Assembly: GCA_002914805.1 (NCBI GenBank)
Contig: JXTB01000478.1
Span: forward strand, 131,757 to 195,756
Reading direction: 5' to 3'
From: Parasponia andersonii
Taxonomy: Eukaryota > Streptophyta > Magnoliopsida > Rosales > Cannabaceae
DNA: 64,000 bases
Position numbers and translations under genes: made by a program. The notes beneath the pieces were generated by a model. The model saw nothing but the letters and a program-made list of their open reading frames with translations, ran no database searches and was not told the origin of the DNA. Shown here piece by piece: positions 24,448 through 36,740 of this stretch (position 1 is its first letter; every line of letters starts with the position of its first letter).

Positions 24448-24865
24448 AGGGAACCTATAATGCGAATATGAAGTAGTTACTTTTGAAATCTTAATCCTAT
24501 TTAAATTTAATCTGAAAGTATTAATTATGAAAATATGTAATAATAATGCTCTTTTGTCCGAAAGATGAAAATATTTAAGCAATAAGGTGTAATTGTTCCA
24601 ATTTCAAAAATACTTATTTTTTTCCTTTCTTTTTCTCTTTTCTATTTAATTGAACCTTTAATTTTAAGAAAATATTAAAGAGGAAATCTGATTTTTTATG
24701 GTAATTTTTAGGAACCAGTAATGCGAATATGAAGTAGTTTTGAAATATTAATCCTATTTAAATTGAACATGAAAATATTAATTAAGAAAATATGTAATAA
24801 TGATGCATAATCAGATTTTTTTTTGAAAGACGAGCATATTTAAGCAATAAGGTGTAATTGTTCCA
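24448..24865. repeat. Tandem duplication of ~260 bp
   Basis: A segment with GCGAATATGAAGTAG, then TAATCCTATTTAAATT, then AAGCAATAAGGTGTAATTG occurs at 24448-24600 and again at about 24708-24865. The second copy is interrupted after TTCCA at 24861-24865, and its continuation (AATTTCAAAAATACTTA...) resumes at about 25740. Confidence 0.75.
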
Positions 24866-25734
24866 CTCTTTGAGTCTAAATTTATTGTAAAGACTCATTT
24901 CTACAGTTAGAAAATTGGGTTGCGAGCAGCCTATCAAAACCAAAAGACGTAAGAGTTTGATTGGGAACATCGTAGTGGTACCAGCTAAAGACACCTCGAC
25001 ACTCAAGTCATAATGCAACTCAAGAAAATATGGATATGATAAAGTATATAAGCAATTTAATAAATAGAGATATAAGTTTGGACGCTAGTGATAGACTATG
25101 GATGAATGCAAATATCTTAGATGGCTCCAAAATAAATTCTAAGATCTTAGTATTTGAAAGGTGAATAATATGTTCCATAGCTTCTCTGATGATTAGAATA
25201 ACGAGAATGCAATTTGTGAGTCACACATACACACAGAGAGAGAGAGAGAGTACAAGAATAAGCTATTTCGAGTTAATCTATTTTTAGGTATTGTTTTGAT
25301 TCCTACTTATAGGAGTCTTCTCAGACTCATTGAAGACAATTGCCTTATTTTAAAATTAGTAATAATTAGAGACAGTTGTCATGTCCCAAAATTAGTGAAT
25401 TAGTGACAGTTGGAGATAATTTGTCCTACTCTAGAATTAATAGTGCGTGGTCACTTATTTTGAATTAGTCTCGAGAATTAAGTTAGAGATTTTTGATTAA
25501 GGATATCTCAAGATTTGCTAGGTCCCTCATTCTAGTTGTGGTTTGGTCAGGTCTTCGGCGGAGTCTTTGGTTAGTTGGTTAATTGAACTTTAGTTATTGG
25601 AGATAATTTCGTGGGTTAGACCTTATGAGCTCATTTATTATTTGGCCTAATTATAGTATCAACAAGTATTGTTAGACGTAAGCGTCCATTTCATTTGAAC
25701 TTTTAATTATCTAATCATTTTTTGACCACTACAA
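24866..25734. mobile_element. Putative insertion inside duplicated segment, TTCCA target duplication
   Basis: About 869 bases separate two halves of a repeat unit that is continuous in its neighbour copy (24590-24700). TTCCA occurs immediately on both sides (24861-24865 and 25735-25739), as expected of a 5-bp target duplication. No TIR or coding frame is visible, and the ends are not TG..CA, though TGTTGATAC on the minus strand starts at 25664. An (AG)8 tract lies at 25235-25250. The class is unknown; a decayed solo LTR is one option. Confidence 0.5.
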
Positions 25735-25739
25735 TTCCA

Positions 25740-26442
25740 ATTTCAAAAATACTTAATTTTTCCTTTTCTCTTTCTCTTTTCTATCTATTTGAAGCCTTAA
25801 TTTAAAGAAAATATTAACAGGAAAAACTAGAAATGGGTTAGGATAAAAAAAAAGGCCCGTTTGGCAGAGGATTCAGGTCCAGGTTTTTGTTTTGAAAACT
25901 AGTAAAGTGAAAACAGGCCCAAGAAATCATGTTCGGTAGCCCATTTTTGAATCTAAAACTTGGAAATTATAGGAGGAAAAAAAAAAAAAAAAAGAAGAGG
26001 AAGAAAAGAAAAACGGAAATTTTCCTTTGACAGGCCATTTTTCAAAACGAGATCAGCTAATTTGACATTCAGTCTCCTCTGCTCGCCGTACAATACCTCA
26101 CTGACTACAGACGACACAGCCGCCCATCCATCTTTGGCCGTTGCTCTCCCTCGCGCCGACCCTCGTTCTTAATTTGTTCTACTAACTTCTTTCGACCACC
26201 AATTTTATTTCATTCAAGGTTACAAAAGTCCAAACTAACTAAATCTATGACTTCACTAACTCCTAACCCAAATCATTTTAGCCTCTTACCCTTCTTTTGT
26301 TTTTGTTTTTCATCTTTTATTCCGTTTCTTTTACTGATCCGTTATACTTATGTAAGATGGAATAATGTTCTTTTTATTTTTTTTAATTCTTTTTTGGGTT
26401 TTCAGAATCTGGGTTGAGATTGTAAAAGGCTGAGCTTGGTAT
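25740..26442. other. Upstream region and leader of CB5LP-like gene
   Basis: The end of the interrupted repeat reaches about 25820. The stretch 26090-26170 becomes GC-richer and may hold the transcription start. No competing frame with recognisable protein was seen. Confidence 0.4.
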
Positions 26443-27525
26443 ATGATGATAGTTGTAGTAGCAGTGGTTTTGGCTGTTCTTTTGGGAGCTTTTATTTTGA
26501 TTCCTCGGCACCCAAAATCTGGTAATAGTTTGCTTTAGTATTTTGAATTATTTTCTCAACAGGGGGTTCGAACTACAATATTCGAAACTAATATAATAAC
26601 ATATTTGGGATTTTTTTTTTCCGAAGCAGGTCGTACAAAAAATGACCAGTCAAATGCTAAACACAGCAAGGTAGTTATGATTTTGAGTATATACTATGAT
26701 TTCCATCGTACGAGTTTTCTTAATGTTATGTTTCATCAATGAGAAACCTGAGCACATGAACTACGACACAATACATTGTTGTGGAATTAGCTCAATGTTG
26801 TGTCAACATATTGTAAAGGTCTTTGGAGTTTTGACATGTGACCATGACATGTCCATTGGTTCATAAATTAGCTTGAATACAATATATTTTGATTTAAGTT
26901 CTTTTGTTTCTCATACATGATGGAATTGGCTCATGTTAAGTCTCTGTTTTCTTCGTTCATTATGCATCATGCGGAACTCGGTGCCTATTTTCCTTACAGA
27001 GCTGCATTTTATCAAAAGCTAAGACATGCTCATTGATTCGTTTTGTTTTTAACAACCTACTTCATTAGGGAGCCAAAGTCTACGGCAAAACTGAAATCTC
27101 TTCGCACAACAAGAGAACCGATTGTTGGATCATCATCAAAGACAAGGTTCTTTTTAGTTTTGATTTGATTTTTTTGCTCTGTGTGGGAAGTTCACTATCA
27201 CTGATTTTTGTTCAATGGATTTTATATAGTCTTTATTCCTGATTTCGCCAATTGTAGGTATATGATGTTACCTCATATGTAGAGGAGCACCCTGGTGGTG
27301 ATGCCATTCTTTCACATGCTGGGGATGATTCAACTGAAGGGTTTTATGGGTACGCAGACTTTTTTCTTTTGAAATAGTTTTGTTCTACACTTGATACATT
27401 TAAGCATTTTTTTTTTCCATGCTCACCGTTCTGTTTATGATTCTCTTCCATGTCACAGGCCACAACATGCAACTCGAGTTTTTGACATGATTGAAGATTT
27501 TTACATTGGAGATTTGGAGAAGTAA
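26443..27525 (+). CDS. CB5LP: Cytochrome b5-like membrane-anchored protein
   Basis: Five exons: 26443-26521, 26630-26670, 27069-27146, 27258-27349, 27459-27525. All are GT..AG, phases close, and the product is 118 residues. A hydrophobic stretch (residues 2-20, Val/Leu/Ala-rich) forms an N-terminal membrane anchor, followed by a short polar linker and a cytochrome b5 heme-binding domain (about 45-118). The first heme ligand lies in EEHPGGDA (H77) and the second is H100 in PQHAT, spaced as in the family. Classical plant b5 proteins are C-terminally anchored; the N-terminal anchor and small size match the CB5LP type. Such proteins donate electrons to membrane oxidases and hydroxylases; the partner is not known from the sequence. 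The start is the first of two adjacent ATGs. Confidence 0.9.
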
Positions 27526-29564
27526 TAACAGTGATTGAAACCGACATGAAACTGTCATATCTTTACTTTAGCTTATTGTTTCTTGATAGAGTTGATGAAT
27601 TAGACGTTTTGTCAGTGTCTATGAATTTTTACTTTGATATAATTTTATGACCCCACGATTTATCCAACGGTTTTACCTGGCAAAAATCCTTGGTTCTATA
27701 GTCCATGAGACGTGTTATGTAAGCAAGTTCTGATTGCGGTTTTCATTAAGCAACGAATTTTTTTTTCCTATTTTTTTTGGGTCAACCTCGATTTTATCTA
27801 GGACAGAAGATTTGGGTAGGATCAAAATTGCTATACAGGTTACACAAAATATAGTAAGATCGTATCTGAAGGAGTTAGATAAACCCCATGATAAAACGAG
27901 CAATGTTGGATCCTGCAAAATAGACTGTAATATATAAGACCCATGCTAAGAAAGACATCTTCCTCGCCTTTCTTTTACCTTAGCTCATGTTTAACTTATA
28001 TTTTTATGCCCCTTCAATCTGTCTGTTGTCTTGTTTTCTTTTTCCTCCAAAGAAAGAGCATTTAATGAGGCTGTTGATGAGGCTAGCATCTCTTATAATT
28101 GTTATCAATATGAGGTATCACAAGTCCACGAGGAAATAGGAATTAAATNATAATAATAATAATAATAATAATAATATTCAGAATTAATTATTAGTTGGGT
28201 GTCAAATAATAATATTTAGAATTAATTATTACTTGGTTGTCATGTGACAACTACAGAGTGATCTATTTATTGACGGTGGACCACTGAAATAATCCAAACT
28301 CAGATTTCATATTGGAAGGCTGGCAACTTTCGTACATAACCCAGAATCAGTGACAAGCTGGTGAGTGTTCATAGTTTTTGCAAATTTTGAAAAGAGAACG
28401 AAGAATGGAAGCAAGAATCAAAACCTAGCCAAACATATTAAATGCGTTTGTCAATAACTTGTTAAAATCTCTATACGGGAAGGAAGAATTCGGTGCCTTC
28501 TTCATTCATCAACTAAATGCATGGCCAGACATGCTTTCTTTGTTACGTCACCTAAATGAAGCTCCACTTGCAAAGAAACAGGCAGGGCAATACTTGGTCT
28601 TTCGGATATCAAGGAGCACTTTCTTCTTCTTCCCACTTCTTAACACAAGCATTGCTATGGACAAATGAGTTTTCTCAATTGGGAAATTGACATGAATAGC
28701 AGTAATCTGGACTAAAACGATTTTTTCTGAGTGTTTAGAAAATAACTTTTTTTAGAAGTATTACAGTATTGTAGTATTGTGTGGTAGGTGTCACACTATT
28801 TGTGTGACCATTGATTGATTATATATATATATATAAAAAAAAATCATAATTTCATTATCATATATATAGCATGACACCCGACACTCAAAACTCCTTAAAA
28901 TGTCATTTTAGCCGAAAATACTCCTAGTTCGGTCCGTTTCTTTTCCAATTACAGTCGTTGATTGACACAGAATTCATGGTAGGATCCACGTCGGCCTATA
29001 ATGCTAACATTTATTTCTTATCCAAATAGAATATTGCATGTAAAAACATTTTGGTGATTATCATAACTTTTGCTAAATAAAAACTCAAATTACGCTTGAA
29101 AACTAAATACTTCAAGTTTGCATAGCCTAAAAAAATACCCTCTTCAACAGCTGGACAAATGCGGCAAAGGATACTGGTATGAACTCTGACGGGTTATTTG
29201 GTGGTTCCTATATACAAATTGGGGGCAAAGTGCAAATCAAGTGGAAGTCTGGAAATGAAGTGCATATTTATCTTAAACAGCAGGCAGAATTTTCCTAAGT
29301 TAATCTCTTAGCAAAAAATTTAGCAGAAAATTGACCTATACTCAATAAACATCATGACTTGCTGCTATGTTGCTATACCTATACACATACATTACGCCAT
29401 CTTCTATAGTTGCAATTGAAATATAGCATGGAAGCCTGAGTCAGCAGGGATCAGTTACCTTTTCTAAAGACAAACAAGTCTTCTACTCGTCAAGATTATT
29501 GTTGTTACTATTTTTTTGGAAGGAAAAAAAAGAAAAAAAGAAAAACCCTCTTTGACTGCTTCTG
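27526..29564. other. Intergenic region between CB5LP-like and DUF3082-like genes
   Basis: This holds the 3' ends of two convergent genes. No gene seen. It includes a (TAA)n microsatellite next to an ambiguous base at 28149, a short frame at 28459-28668 without a known domain, and AT-rich filler. Confidence 0.5.
28150..28175. repeat. (TAA)n microsatellite
   Basis: About eight trinucleotide units follow an N at 28149, so the true length may be uncertain. Confidence 0.85.
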
Positions 29565-32281
29565 TTATTGTGAGTCATCTGAACTTTGGTTCCCTTCGCC
29601 GCTTTCGCCGGTATTTGTAGGAGTCTCAGTCGTTGAACTCAGTGAGCCGGACTGATCATCACCTTTGATATCAGTTTCTTTATCTGTGGATCCTTCCATA
29701 AAGGAGTTGATGCCTAGCTGACCAGCATATAGAATTAAACCCACAGAGTTGATGCCAAAAACAAATGTTGCAAGGTAACACAAACCATTCACAATAGTCC
29801 TGCAAATTGAAAATGTAAAGAAAATCAAGATTCTCTAGAAAGAGAGAGCAGGGAATGGTCGAAGAAATCAGTAGACAAATACCTTATGGTTATAGTAATT
29901 TGACGAACCTGAAATTGGAAAACAAGTAGAATGTTAAAACCACACGTGAATTGCCGAGTTACATTAGCCACAACTTCAATTATATTTCTCAAAAGGAAAT
30001 ACGGTAGAATTTTAGTTACTGATTTATTTTAATAAAAGAATTAGAGGCACATGTGTGACGTGTGTGTCATATACCATACAAAGAAATACTATGGAAGTTT
30101 CATTATGCTAGTGAGTAGAACTATATGCAAATGTTTCTAGAGGTTATCCTGAATGACACTTTAGCATCCCCATATCACCATAAATTTCACATCACATGCT
30201 ACCACAAGTGATTTACATCACAAGACCCACAAATACACAAATACAGGGAGAATGGGGAGATAATTCAAACTCTGAAGTATATACTCTATAAAAGTAGTCA
30301 CAGGGCTTCAGTGCTTATTTATTCACTGATTATGACTTGAGTTCAAATCACAAGTAATAAAATAAAATACATAAAATTTGTAATCTTAATTTAGTCCGTC
30401 CTTCCAAGGGTGAAGCTCAAAGACTAAGGACTAGAACATGCGGTAATTCAACTAATTTGTTAGGGAAAAACGACCATATTTCTCTCAGCATTGCAGCTCA
30501 TTATTAATTTCATGTCCTGAGAATTGTCTTGTCAATGGAAGGTCAGAGTAACCCCAAGAAGACTAGAAATGCAAGTGACTCATAAGTCCACTTCTGCTAC
30601 TACACAACTTAGTTTTATGCGCAGACAAGTTGTCAAATATTGCAAAAAAAGCATATGGTAAACAATTCTGTTTTCTATTCACACTGAAGTCTCATTAAAT
30701 AGGTAAATACAATATTAAAAACAATGCAACACGGAGAAAGAAAGATACAACGAAACAAAATGATTGTCGGAAATTTTGTGGCGATATTTTTTTTCCTAAT
30801 ATAGAATTATTGCATTATTTAAGAAAAGACCGAAAAATAGTAAGAAAATGAGCAGTCTAGGAATGTACCGAGAAATTATCCGAAATTGTTTGTCGATTGA
30901 GAGCTGCCTCAATAGTAGTGGTGAACTTGAAAAGAATAAGAGCAATTACACCAGCAGATATTCCTCCCAACAATGCCTGAACAGGCGAAGGTGGAGAGTC
31001 TGGAGACTTAGCTTCAATTGAAACTGACCTCATTGCTTTTAAACTGTCGAGTGCCTCTTCCTTCACTGACTTCTTCACTCCCTCGGACCTAAATTTCTAA
31101 ACACAAAAACCAAATTCCTCACTATCTAAAACTCTAGAATTATTCAAACATACACATATATTTAACGTCAGTAGATTCAAGTAAACATATTCATAAAGCC
31201 CAGTTTGAAGATTCAAAGACACCACTATTAAACATTGGGAAAGTTAAAATAGAAGATCCATTAAAAATTGTCTCATAATACCCTGATTTGGTAAGTATCC
31301 TCTCAATGTTGCACTATAAAATAAACTTATGTGGACTAAGAAATACCAGAATGCCTCCAGTGATTTCGATGCATTTTCATCACAATATTCCATGATTATT
31401 TTTTGACACATCGGAAGTATCTACTGTATCTTGGTTCAGAAAGGTGGATATTTTATTAAGTTGGGGCATTGTAAGGCCATATATAGTGGAGTTTCTTAAT
31501 CAAAATGAAACCCTGAATCCACTCCCCCACCAAATTCTCAAAATCCAGGCTTCAATAACATTTTTCCTCTGTTTTCTTTTGATTGAAACTCTCAATAGGA
31601 ACATGAAAATAAACAGTTCCTCTCAGTCAGTGTAATCCAAAATATTATCACATCACATCACATCACAAACAAATCAGAATTTGAAGTAAACCCACAATCC
31701 CATTTCGAGCTTCCACCAAAACCCTCTTCCGAATTATTCCCATTTAATCAAATCAAATTATTAATAATAATAATAATCATAAAAAAGAAGAACTTTACCA
31801 GTTCTTTAGCACGGCGGGCGCGGCGGCGAAGAGAGCGAAAGAGGAAGACGGAAATGGCTCCAGTGAGGAGAACGCTGGTGGCAACTTGGATAGCAGAAGG
31901 GTCGTCAGAGGTAGCGAAGATGGGAGAAGTTGACTGGAAGAGCTCGATGGGGCCTTCCTCCTCTTCCTCCGGCGTAGTAGGACCAGTAGTGGCCGTGGTG
32001 GGCTCGGAGGCCGCTTGGGCTAGCCATGGCTCGGGTTTGGGCCGAGGGCGAGGTGGAGCTGAGCAGAGAGAGATGGGTCTACTACTAGTACTAGTACTTG
32101 TATGGATGAAACTGAGAAAGTGGCTATGGGGATGAGGTAGAGAGAAGGGAAAGAGGGAGGTGAAGGTGGAAGTGAGGATGTGTTGTTGTGACTGCAACAT
32201 TGTTTGCATTGTACTATCTTTTAAGAGAGAGAGAAGAGACAAAGAAAGATACACAGAAGTGAGAGGCTTCAGTCTTGACAT
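29565..32281 (-). CDS. Chloroplast membrane protein, DUF3082-type
   Basis: Four coding exons on the minus strand, in transcript order: 32281-31799, 31096-30869, 29908-29883 (26-nt microexon), 29799-29565. Phases close, giving 323 residues from the first ATG or 299 from the second (M25, at 32209), which begins a Ser/Thr/His/Pro-rich plastid transit-like peptide. I favour the second start, because residues 1-24 look like translated leader. A Glu-rich patch precedes a hydrophobic helix (SVLLTGAISVFLF), then a basic patch (RSLRRRARRAKE). Two more hydrophobic segments follow (LLGGISAGVIALILF and LCYLATFVFGINSVGLILYA), then a Ser/Thr/Gly-rich acidic tail. The layout resembles plant and cyanobacterial DUF3082 proteins, presumably thylakoid or envelope membrane proteins. 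The biochemical role is unknown. Confidence 0.82.
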
Positions 32282-33557
32282 TAAATTATATCGTTAGATT
32301 TCCCTTCATGAAACTCGTTAATAGTACTCTATCCATTAGTTGTCAAAAGTTCAAATATCTGATTATTAGGAACCTTAGCAGTTAGCAATAAAATAAAATA
32401 AAATTTTAAAAAAAAAAAAAAACGAAAATGCCTTAGCCAAACAAATATTACAATCAGATGTTGCGCTGGCCAAATCCCCTGTGGTGTACGAAGCTTGCAC
32501 TAGTAGACAAAATTACCATATTGTGAAGACTTAAAGTTAAGAGCCGAATTGGAAAGACTGTCATTCAAAAAATATCGTCCAAAAAGATTAGTTTTTTTTT
32601 TTTTCTCCTCTTAAAAGTATGATTTAATTAATTACCACTGTTTATTATAAATTTTAAATTTAAAGAAAAATAAAACACGTGACACGTGACCCGATGTCTG
32701 TATAAAAATGTGTATAGGCTAATCTAATGAGTTTTTCACTTTAGAAGCTAATTTAATGAGTTAAGCTTTATTTATAGTAGTCGAAGGGTCCCAAAAAAAA
32801 AAAAAAAAAAACTTAATGGGCGGTCATTTGGACCAAAAGCCCAAAGCAACAAAATACTGATAAAATGTTTACATTTTTTTTAATTTTTATAAAAGAAAAA
32901 CATTAAAAAAAAGGTTCTAGATATGCTCAACCAAAAAAAAAATAGTGTGAAACAAAGAAAAAATAAAACATAAGACAAAAAAAAGTGTAAAAAATATTTT
33001 AAAAAGCAAAAATAATAAAATAAAATATAAGACAAAAAAAAGTGTGAAAAAATATTTTAAAAAGCAAATTAGCCGCTGGAACTTCCAGCTGCCTATTCCT
33101 TTTTTTATAATTGTAATAGATATCCTTTTTATTTTTTCTTAAAGAAAAAGTCCAGAAAAAAAGCAACCGGCGTATTGCATGACACTTCAGCCCCACCAAA
33201 TATTGCTAGCGCAAAATATTTATGTGACGTAAGGGTGTGATACCAGGCACTCTTCATCGAGCAGGAACTCACTTTCACATTTAAATCACAAAAAAATAAT
33301 ACCTTGCTCGAACCTTAGACCACGACCCAAACCGCGTTAACCCTTACTGCTAGGCTAGGCCACTCACTCGGTGGTAGATTAGTTTATATCTTTCTCGTTT
33401 CTATGTACCTGGATAAGTACCAAAACTAGAAGAGCACTATATTGTCATTTCATTTGAAAGAGTAGACCCTTGTTGATCGATTGCCACTTTTTGTTTTTTT
33501 AGGAAGTAAAGCAAAACTCGTACTACTTTCTTTAACATGACGACAAATCATCGAGAA
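32282..33557. other. Intergenic region left of copia element
   Basis: The promoter of the minus-strand DUF3082-like gene should start here (32282-32500). The rest is A-rich with many homopolymers, a short tandem duplication at about 32962-33068 and no supported gene. Confidence 0.5.
32962..33068. repeat. Two tandem copies of an A-rich ~59-bp unit
   Basis: The phrase ATAAGACAAAAAAAAGTGT followed by AAAATATTTTAAAAAGCA occurs twice (from about 32970 and about 33027). Confidence 0.7.
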
Positions 33558-33562
33558 CAAAA

Positions 33563-34117
33563 TGTTGAAAAAATCGTAACTCACCGACTAGATGCAATAG
33601 GAACAGTGGAAAAAGACAGCCGCAATAAGAATAATAAAAAGGACACTCGTAATATGAATAGTAAAAAGGACAGCTACAATAACAATAGTGAAAAGAGCAA
33701 CCGTAATAGTAATAGTAAAAGATGGTGTTCACACCACTTTTCATGTTCTATAAATACGGAGGGTTTCATCATTTGTTTTGTATCCTATTCTAAATCATCT
33801 TCCTTTCTAAGAGAGAATTCAAGCCTAGAAATTCCTCTTAGTGTCCCACTTGTTTTCTCCTAACTTATTTAGAGAGAGTGTTTTCTCCTATTTCAAGAGA
33901 GAGAGAGGTTCATTTGTTCTCTCTTTATATTTAGAGAGAAATAAGTTGTAATCTTCTTTTCATAGTGAAAATCTTCACAGCCTTATCCGTGGATGTAGCC
34001 TAAATTGGTGAACCATGTTAATTCTTTTGTGTGCCTTATTTTTTTCATTTTACCCAAATTTTCTCAACTCGTATTTTAGCTGTGTGTTATCGCTTCCGCA
34101 AAGCCGATCTCCTAACA
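33563..34117 (+). repeat. 5' LTR of copia element
   Basis: 555 bp, TGTTGA...CTAACA. TATAAATA at 33749-33756 is a likely promoter. By eye roughly nine in ten bases downstream of the TATA match the 3' LTR, so the insertion is not recent. An internal ~27-bp tandem repeat spans about 33613-33721. Confidence 0.95.
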
Positions 34118-34118
34118 G

Positions 34119-34131
34119 TGGTATCAGAGCT
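34119..34131 (+). other. Primer binding site (initiator-Met tRNA)
   Basis: TGGTATCAGAGCT lies one base after the 5' LTR and is complementary to the 3' end of plant initiator-methionine tRNA, the standard primer of Ty1/copia elements. Confidence 0.93.
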
Positions 34132-34249
34132 ATTGGTTGGAGTATTATTCACATATACGGACTATTCACGTATATGGCACTATTCACATATACGGTACTG
34201 TTCACCTATAGTGAAACGGTGGTAACTGAACAAATCTTGGTGAACAAAA

Positions 34250-34621
34250 ATGACGGCAAAATTCGATATTGAGAAATTTAATAGGAGCAATTTCTCTTTG
34301 TGGAAAATGAAGATAAAGACAATCTTGAGAAAAGATAATTGCCTAGCAGCAACTGGGGAAAGACTTGCTGAGATTACTGATAATAAAAAGTGGGACGAGA
34401 TAGATAGCAATGTTGTCGCTAACATACATCTGATGCTAGCAGATGGAGTCCTGTCGAGTACTGAGGAGAAGAAGTCAGCCAAGAAAATATGGGATACACT
34501 GACAAAGTTATATCAAGCCAAGTCACTTCACAACAAAATTTTCTTGAAGAGAAGACTTTATACCCTTCGGATGACAAAATTAACAACAGTGACTGACCAT
34601 ATCAACATTCTATTCTCATAG
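34250..34621 (+). pseudogene. copia gag, truncated by stop
   Basis: The frame opens at the ATG at 34250 with a gag-type (UBN2-like) N-terminus containing FNRSNFSLWKMKI and stops at 34619-34621. Gag-like sequence continues beyond the stop to a CCHC zinc knuckle at about 34918-34959 (CX2CX4HX4C), which is itself followed directly by a TAG. The original gag is therefore broken at several places. Confidence 0.85.
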
Positions 34622-35107
34622 CTCACAACAATGGAGCATAAAATAAAGGATAATGAACGTGTAGAAATCTTATTTCAGAGTCTATTTGATTCGTATGATC
34701 AACTCATCATAAATGTGACCGGTAATACTACAACTCTAGTTTTCAATGATCTTACAGCTGTTGTTATCGAAGAAGAAAATTAGCGAAAGAACAAGGAAGA
34801 CAAATTAGCAAGTTCATAGCAAGTAGAGGCTTTGACAATGAGAGGGAGATTAACAGAACGTGGCTCCAATAGGAGTCAGAGTCATGGTAGATCAAAGTGA
34901 ATAAGTAAGAAGAATGTCAAGTGTTATCATTGTTGCAAGAAAGGGCACATCAAAAGAGAGTGTTAGCAACTCAAAAAGAATGGAAATTCCAGAGAGAAGG
35001 ACCCCAAGTCATCAAATGCTCAGGAGAATGTTGCAAATATTTCAGATGATAGAAAAATCCTGTATAGTGAAGCGGCAACAATTTCTAAGGATAGACGCAG
35101 CTCACTG

Positions 35108-36190
35108 ATGTTTGGTTAGTGGATTCAGGTGTAACATGGCACATGACTTCTCACAGAGAATAGTTTCACACATATGAACCTATCTTTGGAGGATCTGTAT
35201 TCATAGGTAACGATCGTGCCTTAGAGATCGCTGGGATTGGTACTATCAAGATAAAGATGTACGATGGCACTATTCGTACTATTCAAGAGGTGCGACATGT
35301 GAAGGGCCTGAAGAAAAATCTATTGTCTTTAGGACAATTAGATAACCTTGGTTGCAAAACTCGTGTCGAGAATGGGATTATGAAGATCATGAAGGGCGCA
35401 CTTATAGTAATGAAGGCGAAAAAAATCGCAGTGAATCTATACATACTTAAAGGAGATACACTAATGGAAGCGGAGGCATCAGTTGCTTCAACAAATTCCA
35501 AAGAAGAATCAATGATGATGTGGCATCGTAAGCTTGGCCATATGTCGAAACGAGGCTTGAAGATTCTCTCTGAACGGAGGTTGCTTCCTGATCTTACAAA
35601 GGTATCTTTACCCTTTTGTGAGCATTGTGTCACAAGCAAACAGCACAGATTAAAATTTAGCACATCCAGTTCTAGACTTGGTTTACTCTGATGTTTGGCA
35701 AGCACTAGTAATGTCCCTAGGAGGAGCTAGATACTTTGTATCTTTTATTGATGATCACTCCAGGAGATGTTGGGTGTATCCTATCAAGAGGAAGGCATAT
35801 GTGTTTTTAGTCTTCAAAATATTCAAAACATAGATAGAGCTTGAACCTGGAGAAAAGATCAAGTGTTTAAGGACGGACAATGGAGGAGAATATACAAGCG
35901 ATGAATTTGATAACTTCTATCAACGAGAAGGTATCAAGAGGCAGTTCATAGTGGCGTACACTCCTCAACAAAATGGAGTGGCAGAGCGGATGAACAGAAC
36001 CTTGTTGAAAAGAATAAGAGCAATGTTGAAAGCTGCAGGTCTACCCAAGATATTCTGGGCAGAAGTAGTCAAAACTGCCTGTTATGTGATCAATCGATCT
36101 CCATCAACAGCGATTGATCTGAAGACACCGATGGAGATGTGGATTGATAAGCCAACTGATTATTTTCGCTTACATATGTTTGGATAACCT
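35108..36190 (+). pseudogene. copia protease and integrase remnant
   Basis: A protease active-site triad (Asp-Ser-Gly, near 35125) and a pre-integrase zinc region (MWHRKLGHMSKRG, about 35518-35560, then CEHC) are followed by integrase core phrases: FIDDHSR near 35740, RTDNGGEY near 35875 and PQQNGVAERMNR near 35965. In-frame stops fall near 35161, 35690, 35830 and 36185, and reading frames shift, so no complete enzyme is encoded. Confidence 0.88.
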
Positions 36191-36740
36191 GTGTAAGTGA
36201 TGTACAACGCTCAAGAAATCACAAAATTGGATTCAAAGTCCAGAAGGTATGTACACTTAGGATATGCTGATGGAGTCAAAGGATATCGCTTATGGGGATC
36301 CCACTGCCCATAAGGTTATCATCAGCAGAGATATGATATTTGTAGAGAATAAACTGTAAGAGAAGGGAGATGATATCAGACCAAAAACTACTACAGTTCA
36401 GGTAGAAAAGAATATTAAAGATTCAGATTCTTCTGAAGTAACACCAGAGCATGAAGTAGAAGAAAGAGTCGAGGAAGAGGCTTCTGAAATTCGTCGGTCA
36501 ACTCGTGAGAGAAGAACACCGGCATGGTACTTGAATTATATCACTGAGAGCAATATTGCATACTATCTTCTAACAGAGGATGGAGAGCTAACAACTTTCC
36601 ATGAGGCTACCAAAAGCCCGGATGTATCCCTATAGATGACAGCAATGCAAGAAAAGATTGAAGCCCTTCACAAGAATAAGACATAGGATCTTGTTTCGCT
36701 ACCACAAAGAAGGAAGGCTATTGGCAACAAATGGGTCTAC

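Noticed and set aside
33537-33863. Small gene encoding an Asn/Ser/Lys repeat protein (also 38194-38532)
   Set aside because: Both frames lie in the two LTRs of the copia element and arise from the 27-bp minisatellite; no independent gene is supported.
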